A DNA stretch of 36,741 bases from Clostridia bacterium. Its GTDB lineage: Bacteria; Bacillota; Clostridia; UMGS1883. The stretch lies in assembly GCA_017414645.1 (NCBI GenBank), contig JAFQLL010000003.1, positions 1-36,741 of the forward strand, in the 5' to 3' direction. The notes under the pieces were generated by a model that saw only the letters and a list, made by a program, of their open reading frames with translations, had not been told where the DNA came from and did not search any database. A program made the position numbers and the translations under genes. Below, piece by piece: positions 26,123-34,905 of this stretch. Every line of letters begins with the position of its first letter. The stretch's first letter is position 1.

Positions 26123-26566
26123 ATGAAAACATTCAAAGGACGAGTTATTGCACCCGGCACCTGTGAAGCAGAAGCCTTAGTTACGCATGGCGGCTTGAAC
26201 ACACTGGCATCTTTCCAGAAGGCGTTGCAGTTTGGTGACAAAAAAACAACCTGCTCCGACCAGAACAACCCCGACCTTTACGGCAAGCAGATGCTTAATA
26301 AAGCTCTCTGCCTTCCGCAGACAATAGGCTCAACAACAGGCGGCATGGTAATTTACTGTGCCTGTGCAATGGAGCGCCAGCCAGCCTGTATGCTGTTTAG
26401 TAACCCTATTGACTCCTTAGCAGCGGCAGGAAGCATTCTTGCTTCTGTTTGGCTTGACAATGTAAATATGCCCGTTGTGGACTCTTTAGGTGACGAATTC
26501 CTTAACTATGTTAAAGAAGGCATGACAATTAAAGTAAAAGAAGACGGAATTGTAGAAGTTGAATAA
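26123..26566 (+). CDS. Aconitase X, small swivel subunit (DUF126)
   Basis: A 147-residue partner of the preceding protein, forming the swivel domain of aconitase X. The conserved GSTTGG at 69-74 (Ser70 as probable catalytic Ser) and SFQKALQFGDKKTT fit DUF126. It begins one nucleotide after the large-subunit stop, with AAAGGAGGGG inside that gene's end, so the two are made together. An Fe-S or substrate role for Cys54, Cys63-type residues is unclear. The gene is followed by a heptamer repeat and a strong terminator. Confidence 0.9.
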   Translation: MKTFKGRVIAPGTCEAEALVTHGGLNTLASFQKALQFGDKKTTCSDQNNPDLYGKQMLNKALCLPQTIGSTTGGMVIYCACAMERQPACMLFSNPIDSLAAAGSILASVWLDNVNMPVVDSLGDEFLNYVKEGMTIKVKEDGIVEVE

Positions 26567-26595
26567 GTGCAGAATGCAAAATGCAGAACGCAGAG
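26567..26595 (+). repeat. Heptamer-type dispersed repeat, copy 1
   Basis: Four 7-nt units directly after the stop codon: TGCAGAA, TGCAAAA, TGCAGAA, CGCAGAG. The same ordered block, three bases different, follows the groES stop (28297-28328). Confidence 0.75.
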
Positions 26596-26604
26596 TTAAT
26601 GAAA

Positions 26605-26638
26605 CAACCCGAGCAAAAATGCTCGGGTTGAATTTTTT
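26605..26638 (+). terminator. Terminator of the marR-oye-acnX operon
   Basis: 10-bp perfect stem CAACCCGAGC/GCTCGGGTTG, 6-nt loop, then AATTTTTT. Confidence 0.85.
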
Positions 26639-26665
26639 GTGCTGATATTCAACAGTTAGGTTATT

Positions 26666-26729
26666 GCACCAGTGGGGACGTACACTTTTGGTGCAAATTT
26701 GTTCCAAAAGTGTACGTCCCCACTGGTGC
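26666..26729. repeat. Perfect 26-bp inverted repeat
   Basis: Left arm 26666-26691 begins GCACCAGTGGGGACG and right arm 26704-26729 is its exact complement, around a 12-nt loop. It lies between convergent genes. The GTGGGGACGT core resembles palindromes dispersed in Firmicutes genomes and sometimes associated with Y1 (RAYT) transposases; no transposase is in this window. It has no U-run typical of a terminator. Confidence 0.8.
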
Positions 26730-26731
26730 GT

Positions 26732-26983
26732 TTAGTTAAAGTTCTGTGAATATTTCTGATATGCTTCGCTGACCTGGTCTTCTCCCGCGTATTTTGTTGG
26801 CGGAATGTCCTTTGGGTCAAGCTCGTAATTGAGCCAGCCTATAATGTCACTTTCTTCCCGGGCGATGGAGAGAAAGTCAATTTTTAAATTGGGGTTTGTG
26901 CATTCGTGAGCATGGTTGTAGTATTTTGTGCCAATTTGCTTCTGGCTGTTCTGAAGCTCTTTTATAATTTGCGTTTTGTCCAT
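26732..26983 (-). CDS. Small CotF-like (spore coat F family) protein
   Basis: An 83-residue protein with two amphipathic helices. YYNHAHECTNPNLKIDFLSIAREE resembles the ferritin-like coat F domain pattern in which small helical proteins carry a xxECxNPxL turn. GTGAGG before the ATG at 26983 supports this start; a GTG at 26995 is the alternative. It is 8 nt after the next small gene's stop and is the last gene of the operon. Spore-coat location is inferred from the family resemblance. Confidence 0.65.
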   Translation of the reverse strand: MDKTQIIKELQNSQKQIGTKYYNHAHECTNPNLKIDFLSIAREESDIIGWLNYELDPKDIPPTKYAGEDQVSEAYQKYSQNFN

Positions 26984-26991
26984 AATGTACC

Positions 26992-27186
26992 TCACTTTAA
27001 ATAACCCAAAAGGGTATTATAGTGCTTTTCGTGCACGTCGGCAACATGGTTACACTTGTCACGAAGGGAGGCATCGGAGCAGCTTTCCGCATAGGAGCGG
27101 TACTTTGCAACAAGCATCTGCTCGGCTTCAAGCTGGTCTTCAATGGCATAAAATTCTTTAAGGGATACATTTACCATAAAAATCAC
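26992..27186 (-). CDS. Small CotF-like protein, paralogue
   Basis: A 64-residue helical protein. EQMLVAKYRSYAESCSDASLRDKCNHVADVHEKH has the same Y-x-x-x-A-x-x-C-x-(N/D)-x-x-L layout as its downstream neighbour, so the two look like tandem divergent copies of one coat F-like domain, not halves of a broken gene; each has its own stop and ribosome binding site. Start is uncertain: GTG at 27186 (5 nt after AAAGG) or ATG at 27177. Confidence 0.6.
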   Translation of the reverse strand: MIFMVNVSLKEFYAIEDQLEAEQMLVAKYRSYAESCSDASLRDKCNHVADVHEKHYNTLLGYLK

Positions 27187-27222
27187 ATCATCCTTTCCTT
27201 TGTAGTTTTCCCTTGGAAGGGG

Positions 27223-27816
27223 TTAATATTCATAGGTTAAAAAGTTTTTTGAATCGGTTACAACAATCATGTAGCCCTCACGCAATACCGCATAGGCAGA
27301 CAAAGGCAAAAACGGGTGAGGCTCGTTTTTAATGTCGCATTCAATGGCGATAGCTGTTTTGTTATCCTTGGTGCCGTAGTAGTATCTGCCATGAAGCATG
27401 AAGGCATCGTAAAAGCACTTATGGCTCAATATGTAGCGCACGGAAAGGTTTTCCGAGGGGAATGCCTTGGAGGTAATCTCCTGCCAGCTGTAGCCGTCGT
27501 TAAAACTAAAAATGGGCTCGCTTTTTTTTGTCAGGGAGGGTTGTTCCTTAAAAAGTGGGGCGGTGTTGAACTTGCCGTAGAACATCTGCCGTCCGCTTTG
27601 GGTTAAAAGGATGCCGTCGAAGGCAGTGGTGTCAATTTCTTTTTTTAACATTCCGTTGACAAGGTTACCTATTTCTATGGTTTTGCTGCCCGTAAGCCAT
27701 GCCTTTAAACAGCCCGAAACACCGTACACCCGTATGCTTATGCTCTTTTCATCCACATATGCTTTTGCTATCCCGAAGGAATTGAGACTCTTTAATTCGA
27801 TTTCATTTTTTATCAT
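27223..27816 (-). CDS. Protein of unknown function, upstream of the CotF-like pair
   Basis: A 197-residue soluble protein with no signal peptide or membrane segment and no family I can name. It looks mostly beta: alternating hydrophobic strands such as IAKAYVDEKSISIRVYGVSG near the N-terminus and a GYSWQEITSKAFP turn in the middle, ending in LTYEY. AAAAGGAGTGAC decides the ATG at 27816; the frame extends 18 codons upstream. It is 36 nt before the CotF-like pair, so a link to sporulation or the cell surface is possible but unproven. Confidence 0.7.
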   Translation of the reverse strand: MIKNEIELKSLNSFGIAKAYVDEKSISIRVYGVSGCLKAWLTGSKTIEIGNLVNGMLKKEIDTTAFDGILLTQSGRQMFYGKFNTAPLFKEQPSLTKKSEPIFSFNDGYSWQEITSKAFPSENLSVRYILSHKCFYDAFMLHGRYYYGTKDNKTAIAIECDIKNEPHPFLPLSAYAVLREGYMIVVTDSKNFLTYEY

Positions 27817-27905
27817 ATTGTCACTCCTTTTGTACATAAATATGTATGGAGTATTAAAAAATATGAACAAAAGTTGAATTTAGTGGTAAAAATATTAAAT
27901 AGGGG

Positions 27906-27934
27906 TTGAAAATGGAAAAGTGCTGTGTTATTAT
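27906..27934 (+). promoter_or_regulatory. Promoter of groESL
   Basis: TTGAAA (27906-27911), 17-nt spacer, TATTAT (27929-27934), overlapping by position the CIRCE element right behind it. Confidence 0.75.
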
Positions 27935-27935
27935 A

Positions 27936-27962
27936 TTAGCAGTCTCGAGCTGAGAGTGCTAA
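27936..27962 (+). promoter_or_regulatory. CIRCE operator (HrcA site)
   Basis: TTAGCAGTC-N9-GAGTGCTAA matches the CIRCE consensus TTAGCACTC-N9-GAGTGCTAA except for one base in the left arm. It starts 2 nt after the -10 box, where HrcA binding blocks groESL transcription until heat shock. The hrcA gene is not in this window. Confidence 0.9.
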
Positions 27963-27996
27963 AAATGATAATTTATATAAATTGGAGGTAATTAAA

Positions 27997-28284
27997 ATGA
28001 CAATTAAACCTTTAGCAGACAGAGTTGTTGTTAAAATGGCAGAAGCCGAAGAAACAAAGACTACAAGCGGTATTGTGCTTACAGGCAGCGCAAAGGAAAA
28101 GCCTCAGTATGCTACAGTTGTTGCAGTTGGCCCCGGTGGCGTAATTGACGGCAAGGAAATAGTTATGGAAGTTGAGGTAGGCGACAAGGTTATCCTTTCT
28201 CAGTACGCAGGTAGCGATGTAAAGGTTGACGGCGTTGAATACAAAATTGTTAAGCAGAGCGATATTTTAGCAAAGCTTGTATAA
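27997..28284 (+). CDS. groES: Co-chaperonin GroES
   Basis: A 95-residue lid protein of the GroEL chaperonin. MTIKPLADRVVVK, the mobile-loop segment EETKTTSGIVLTG at about 16-28, and the C-terminal VDGVEYKIVKQSDILA are classical. TGGAGGT 8 nt upstream selects the ATG at 27997 over an in-frame upstream codon. It is first in the CIRCE-controlled operon; the 188-nt gap to groEL is unusually long and filled with repeats. Confidence 0.97.
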   Translation: MTIKPLADRVVVKMAEAEETKTTSGIVLTGSAKEKPQYATVVAVGPGGVIDGKEIVMEVEVGDKVILSQYAGSDVKVDGVEYKIVKQSDILAKLV

Positions 28285-28296
28285 GCAGTTTTATTA

Positions 28297-28328
28297 AGTG
28301 CAGAGTGCAAAGTGCAGAACGCAGAATG
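28297..28328 (+). repeat. Heptamer-type dispersed repeat, copy 2
   Basis: Units TGCAGAG, TGCAAAG, TGCAGAA, CGCAGAA, 12 nt after the groES stop. Same unit order as 26567-26595. Confidence 0.75.
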
Positions 28329-28334
28329 AAGGAT

Positions 28335-30119
<1,785 letters not shown>

Positions 30120-30120
30120 T

Positions 30121-30258
30121 ATTTGCCTATAGCAAATGCGATATTTCAAAGCTTGCTTTGAAGCGATATAAAAAGGTGACACCTTATGGTGTCACCTTTT
30201 TGCGATATGTGCTTTTGGCACGCGATATGCCCTGTGGGGCGTTGGAAAAATATATCGC
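30121..30258 (+). repeat. Hairpin-linker array C (linker GCGATAT), after groEL
   Basis: GCGATAT occurs four times exactly (30138, 30163, 30202, 30222), then once inverted as ATATCGC (30252). The spaced segments are five hairpins with unrelated stems: ATTTGC/GCAAAT, TTCAAAGC/GCTTTGAA, a 14-bp stem AAAAAGGTGACACC with its complement (30170-30201), GTGC/GCAC and GCCC/GGGC. Same architecture as array A but a different linker. It lies between the groEL stop and its terminator, so it is in the mRNA 3' end. Confidence 0.82.
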
Positions 30259-30275
30259 CAAAAATTAATATCGTA

Positions 30276-30299
30276 GGGACCGGCGTCCTCGACGGTCCG
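30276..30299. repeat. Small GC-rich palindrome
   Basis: GGACCG and CGGTCC frame a GC-rich loop, preceded by GTAG. It looks like a dispersed intergenic palindrome of gut Clostridia, recognised by style only. Confidence 0.4.
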
Positions 30300-30305
30300 A
30301 TTGGT

Positions 30306-30335
30306 AAAAAGACGCCTTAGTAAGGCGTCTTTTTT
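30306..30335 (+). terminator. Terminator of groESL
   Basis: Stem AAAGACGCCTTA/TAAGGCGTCTTT with a run of six Ts, about 190 nt after the groEL stop and beyond array C. Confidence 0.85.
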
Positions 30336-30338
30336 GTA

Positions 30339-30367
30339 TTGAAAAAAAGTGACAATTCGTGTAAAAT
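30339..30367 (+). promoter_or_regulatory. Promoter of the secreted metallopeptidase operon
   Basis: TTGAAA (30339-30344), 17-nt spacer, TAAAAT (30362-30367), 20 nt before the start codon. Confidence 0.65.
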
Positions 30368-30386
30368 ATACTAAAGAGGTGTTAAT

Positions 30387-33350
30387 ATGAAAAAAGTTAT
30401 AGCTTTATTATTGATATTTGTGATGCTGTTTGCATTCTGCCCGTCGGGCTTGGCCATTGAAAGCCTGTCCGACCCTATTATTTTTACCTGGGCATGGGGC
30501 GCAAACAAAATCGACACAGATAACTCTCTTACCATAGTAAGCTGGTCGGGCGGAAGCAATGCAAGCTACCGCAGCGGTTTTATTGTGTATGATTTACCCG
30601 AGGGCTTTACCTATGAAAGCGTTAAAAGTGAGGTTATAGCCTCCTTTGCAATTAATAAGGCAACACTTAACAATGGTACAAGTCAGGCACCTACGGCAGC
30701 TGTTGTTATGGTTGACGGCGATAAGGTAAAGGAAGCCTACAGCTTAAAAAGTGGTGCAAATGCAACCGCACTCCTTAAAGAGGCAAAGAACGACGGTGTG
30801 CTGCTTGGCACATATAAAATAGGGCAATACCCCAGAACAAGCCGAATTAAAAACGCTAACATAAATGCTTTTTTTGAAAAGCATCCAAATGTTAAAAGCA
30901 TCGGCTTTTATGTGACAAACCTTGCAAGCGATGGTTATAGTGGCACCACTAATGGTATTGCCAGTGCAATAAGTGACGTTGAGGTTAATTTTACGGCGTA
31001 TAATAATTATGCCAACGCAACTGTAAACATGGTTGACGATAGTGGCAATGTGCTTAACACGCTTTTTGTTCGTGGCAGCATAGGCTCAGCTATTGAAATT
31101 CCCGAAACAATCGAAAAGAACGGCACAATCTGGGTGAGAGACAATGAAGATAGCTACTATCTTGCTGATAATACAGGCACAATAACAGTTACCTATCATG
31201 ATGATAAGGGAGACAGGGAAAAATACGTTACCGTTATTGAAAACATGGCAGAGGAGCTTTTGAAAAACCCCGTTAGCGAGAAAATAGCTTTGCCCACTGA
31301 ATACGTTGCAGATGATGGCTTTGTGATTAATATTGAGTGGTATTCTGAAGACGAAAGTGTTGTTGCCCCTGACGGAACCATTTTCCAAGGAACAGAGGTG
31401 CAGACAACCAAGCTTTATGCCCGCCTTTGGATTGGTGACTATACAAGTGTTGAAACAAAAAAGTTTATTGTAACCGTTCTGCCCATGGCAAGTGGCGAAA
31501 CAGACCAAGCGCTTCTTTATGCAGAAAACTTCACTTCTCATGTGGAAAACCGTGGCAACTTTGCAAGCGAAGGGTTAGCAGTTGACGTTAGTGTAGCGGA
31601 CGAATTTACCATAAGCGCCCATGTGCGTGTTGACGATACATCAAAGGGCGGCACAATTTTTGATATAAGCGGAAGAAGGCTTACGATAGCTGACCTGCCC
31701 GCAGTGGAAGAGGGAAAATGGTATCATGTTGCCTTGACAAATTCTACCCTTTATATTGACGGTGAAAAGGCTTGCGATATTGAAACAACTATCATGGGCG
31801 AAGATAGCTATATTGGCGAATACACCGGTAAAATGGATAATTTTTATGTGTACGACAAAGCGTTTTCTCAATCGGTTGTAAAATCTCTTTCCGAAGAGGA
31901 GTACGATTCTCCCGAGATTGAAATTGTGTCGGCATATGTTATAGAAGGGCTTGACAGCGTAATTGTCAGAGTGGCAACAAAGGGGTATACAGGCTGTGCA
32001 ACCGTGTTGGCTTTTTCGGATGTTGATAACGTGCACCATAGCGGATATGCAAAAAAAGAAATTGATGATACTCTTACTGTGTTTACACTTAACGTGCCCA
32101 ATATGGGAGGTAGCCTCAGTGCAGACAACACCTATGTAATGCTGTGGGATAGCATTACAGGACTGAAGCCTCTTGGAGAAAAACAGACCGTTGACAGAAG
32201 CTTTGATTTCGGCTTTGATTATACGCATCCCGATAATCATATGCTTTCTAATACTTTTACCCTTATGAACCCCAATACAAAACTTTATCTTACAAGCGAA
32301 GGTTTAAGCCAAAGGAGTACTAATGGCTTGTGGACAGGATGTATAGGCAAAGAAGGCTATTATTACCTCAAAAACGAAAACGGCAACACAATTGACGGTA
32401 ACTTTACCTTTGAACAGGTGGAGGACAATATTTACAAAATTAAAAATAATGATGCGGGAACATACATTACCTATGGCGGAAACGACGAGTGGATGCTTAG
32501 TATTGTGTCGTACAATGATGTATCGAAAGCTTTTGCAAGTGAAGGCTTTTTCCTTCTGACAGAAAACGAGCGAGAACGGCTTTACTCTGTAACCGCTCAG
32601 GCGCTTAATGAGAGCGTTGCAAGGCGAAATAAGCTTAAAGAAATAATAAATAATGGCTATTTTGACCTTGACGGTTATTCTCAGGCAGAAGAGTTGCGAA
32701 AGGTTTTTGGTTTTACACCTACGTATCAGATAAATCGTGATGTTAATAAAAACACAACAGGAATAGAAACAAGGTATTCATTATCGGATATTGAGTGGAC
32801 AACATATTCCGATATGAACAATAATTCCAAAAGCGGATATACAGCAAAAGCTGTGTATGCACATGCTGAGGATGAACAGGAAATCCAAATATTTGCCAGA
32901 AGCCGCAGTAGTGTGGAAAGCATTGCAAAGGGCTTAAGCTATATGCCGTATCAGTTCATAAAACCCTTGAAAACAGTAATTGATTACAACGCATCCAATA
33001 ATCAGTTTAAGGCAGAGACGAGCGTAATTTATGTTGAAACCAACTACGAGGTTACGGCAACCGGCTTTGCAATAACAGGGGCACATGAGCTGGGTCACAT
33101 TGTGGATTTTGCAGGCTTTTGGATAAGCTCCAACGAAGATTATACAAATGCGAGAGAGACAGACTGTGCAGTGCTTTCGGGCTATGCTGAAACTGCCAGA
33201 AGCGAAGACTTTGCAGAGTTTTGTCAGTTTATAATTTCCTGCTCGGGAGACGGGGAAAAGCTCAGACAATTACGAGCAATGTACCCCGGAAGATTTGATG
33301 CAGTTTGCAAGGGATTGTGCCAGCTGTATGGCGAATGTTATTTAAAATAA
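30387..33350 (+). CDS. Large secreted protein: Ig-like, LamG-like and HELGH metallopeptidase-like regions
   Basis: A 987-residue exported protein. Signal peptide about 1-23 (ends SGLA). Residues about 25-215 form a beta-rich region of unknown family. Residues about 282-368 resemble a degenerate bacterial Ig-like domain (WYSEDESVVAPDGTI). Residues about 372-505 look like a LamG/concanavalin A-like domain (GGTIFDISGRRL, EGKWYHVALTNSTLYIDG). The C-terminus holds His900-Glu-Leu-Gly-His904 and a later SEDFAEF with Glu940 and Glu944, arranged like a gluzincin zinc site. No wall-anchor motif was seen. Probably binds a glycan and cleaves a surface or host protein (inference). Same operon as the SGNH hydrolase. 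Confidence 0.85.
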   Translation: MKKVIALLLIFVMLFAFCPSGLAIESLSDPIIFTWAWGANKIDTDNSLTIVSWSGGSNASYRSGFIVYDLPEGFTYESVKSEVIASFAINKATLNNGTSQAPTAAVVMVDGDKVKEAYSLKSGANATALLKEAKNDGVLLGTYKIGQYPRTSRIKNANINAFFEKHPNVKSIGFYVTNLASDGYSGTTNGIASAISDVEVNFTAYNNYANATVNMVDDSGNVLNTLFVRGSIGSAIEIPETIEKNGTIWVRDNEDSYYLADNTGTITVTYHDDKGDREKYVTVIENMAEELLKNPVSEKIALPTEYVADDGFVINIEWYSEDESVVAPDGTIFQGTEVQTTKLYARLWIGDYTSVETKKFIVTVLPMASGETDQALLYAENFTSHVENRGNFASEGLAVDVSVADEFTISAHVRVDDTSKGGTIFDISGRRLTIADLPAVEEGKWYHVALTNSTLYIDGEKACDIETTIMGEDSYIGEYTGKMDNFYVYDKAFSQSVVKSLSEEEYDSPEIEIVSAYVIEGLDSVIVRVATKGYTGCATVLAFSDVDNVHHSGYAKKEIDDTLTVFTLNVPNMGGSLSADNTYVMLWDSITGLKPLGEKQTVDRSFDFGFDYTHPDNHMLSNTFTLMNPNTKLYLTSEGLSQRSTNGLWTGCIGKEGYYYLKNENGNTIDGNFTFEQVEDNIYKIKNNDAGTYITYGGNDEWMLSIVSYNDVSKAFASEGFFLLTENERERLYSVTAQALNESVARRNKLKEIINNGYFDLDGYSQAEELRKVFGFTPTYQINRDVNKNTTGIETRYSLSDIEWTTYSDMNNNSKSGYTAKAVYAHAEDEQEIQIFARSRSSVESIAKGLSYMPYQFIKPLKTVIDYNASNNQFKAETSVIYVETNYEVTATGFAITGAHELGHIVDFAGFWISSNEDYTNARETDCAVLSGYAETARSEDFAEFCQFIISCSGDGEKLRQLRAMYPGRFDAVCKGLCQLYGECYLK

Positions 33351-33363
33351 AAGAGGTGAGCAA

Positions 33364-34788
33364 ATGAAACAGTGGATTTCGGTATTATTAATATGTATAC
33401 TGCTTTTGGGAATGAGCACTGTTTCATTTGCCGCTGAGCGAACCATTCTTGCTTTAGGCGACAGCATTTCTGCCGGCTATGGGCTTAGTGACCGTGAAGG
33501 AGAGTGCTTTGTGAGCCTCATAACCCTCACGGGCGACACAATTATAAACAAGGCTGTGGACGGCAATAAGGCAACGGATATTATCTCGCAGCTTACAGAT
33601 ACTGAGAACGAAAACTATATAACCACCGAGGCTATTGAGACTGCTGATATTGTTACCATTACCTGTGGCGGTAACGATATGATGGCTCTTTTGTACGAAA
33701 AAATTGCCATTGAATACCAAATAGTTCACCCCAGAAAGCAGAAAATAACCGCAGATGAGGTTTTGGGCAAGCTTGCCCAGGGCAATGTGTATGCAATTGC
33801 TGCAGCCATACATGTGCTTGATATAGAAGATGATGCCTATTACATGAACGACGGCGAGTTTGAGGTAAGGCTTAGTGTATTTATTGAAAACCTTTTGTGG
33901 ATTACAGAATATATCCATACCATAAACCCCGAAGCCCAGATTTTTGTTGCAACACAATATAACCCCTATGTGGAATTTGAAAATTCTTCAGGGCTTAAGG
34001 TTTTGTATTTTGGCATGGAGGACGGAGCAACAAGGCTGAATGCGGCAATAATGGAAAATGCCGAAAAGGGCGGCTATAAGGTATGCGATGTTAAAGCTGC
34101 CTTTGACAATTATACCGGCAAAGAAGATTTGTATAACGCAAACCCCGATTTGGACAATATTAACCTCGATTTTCACCCCTCAAAGGCAGGTCATGAGGTT
34201 ATTGCCGCTGTTTTTGATGAAGCAATTAACAATGTTCACCGCCTTGGGGTAAGAAATAGTGACGGTACATATTCACTTCCTAAAAACGTGGTGGGGTATT
34301 ACATAACCGGTGGCGACGGTAACACACAATTTGTTGATGCAGGCATATATAATAAAAACCAAGGCGACTATGTGGAAGCGGTTTATATTAACGCATCAAT
34401 GGTTGATGGCGCACAGGTAAAGCTAAAAGGCAGCGGGTTACGCTTTTTGATAGCCGTTGACCGAAGTGAGTTTGATGCAGCCGTCTACGGCGTGAAGCTT
34501 TTTGCAGAGGGCAGCGTGGAGGAAGTGTTTGTTGAAGCAAATGCATGGCAGACAGATTCCTTATTTACCGTTGCAATTGAAAACATAACAGAAGAAAACT
34601 ACAGCCGTAATTACACCGCAATGCCTTTTGTAAAAGTGGTGTACGATGACGGAACCGAAAGGGTAATAGTGGGCACACAGTCCGTTACAAGAAGCATTCA
34701 TACCGTTGCAAGTGGGCTTCTTAATAAGGGCGGGCTTGATGAAGTAACAAAAAGTGCTCTTGAAGAGTATGTGAAAAATATGGAATAG
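33364..34788 (+). CDS. Secreted SGNH/GDSL hydrolase with a C-terminal accessory domain
   Basis: A 474-residue exported protein. Signal peptide about 1-24 (ends SFAAE). Residues about 25-290 form the SGNH catalytic domain: LALGDSISAGYG with Ser34, GGNDMM with Asn104, and DFHPSKAGH with His271, the classical blocks of GDSL esterases and acyl hydrolases. The remaining roughly 180 residues are beta-rich, of no family I can name, probably a binding module. It starts 13 nt after the metallopeptidase-like gene with GAGGTGAG. Together they suggest attack on an acylated polysaccharide or glycoprotein outside the cell (inference). Confidence 0.88.
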   Translation: MKQWISVLLICILLLGMSTVSFAAERTILALGDSISAGYGLSDREGECFVSLITLTGDTIINKAVDGNKATDIISQLTDTENENYITTEAIETADIVTITCGGNDMMALLYEKIAIEYQIVHPRKQKITADEVLGKLAQGNVYAIAAAIHVLDIEDDAYYMNDGEFEVRLSVFIENLLWITEYIHTINPEAQIFVATQYNPYVEFENSSGLKVLYFGMEDGATRLNAAIMENAEKGGYKVCDVKAAFDNYTGKEDLYNANPDLDNINLDFHPSKAGHEVIAAVFDEAINNVHRLGVRNSDGTYSLPKNVVGYYITGGDGNTQFVDAGIYNKNQGDYVEAVYINASMVDGAQVKLKGSGLRFLIAVDRSEFDAAVYGVKLFAEGSVEEVFVEANAWQTDSLFTVAIENITEENYSRNYTAMPFVKVVYDDGTERVIVGTQSVTRSIHTVASGLLNKGGLDEVTKSALEEYVKNME

Positions 34789-34827
34789 AAAAAGTTCATT
34801 CACTCAATGTTGGATGAACTTTTTTTG
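34789..34827 (+). terminator. Terminator after the SGNH hydrolase gene
   Basis: Arms AAAAAGTTCAT (34789-34799) and ATGAACTTTTT (34814-34824) start at the stop codon, with a continuing T-run. Confidence 0.8.
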
Positions 34828-34836
34828 TTGTAATTA

Positions 34837-34865
34837 TTGACAAGAATGCCGTTTTCTGATAAAAT
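34837..34865 (+). promoter_or_regulatory. Promoter of the TetR/beta-solenoid operon
   Basis: TTGACA (34837-34842), 17-nt spacer, TAAAAT (34860-34865). No clear palindromic operator was found between it and the start. Confidence 0.7.
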
Positions 34866-34905
34866 TAGGTTGCGACCGAGAAAGACATTAAAGGAGGATT
34901 AAGGT

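Noticed and set aside
26732-27186. One CotF gene split by a frameshift
   Set aside because: Each frame has its own start, ribosome binding site and a full copy of the same short helical pattern, so tandem paralogues explain it better.
27223-27900. Sporulation sigma-factor promoter upstream of the unknown/CotF-like operon
   Set aside because: A CATACAT word and an upstream TTCATATT resemble sigma-E boxes, but the spacing (11 nt) is too short, so it was not listed.
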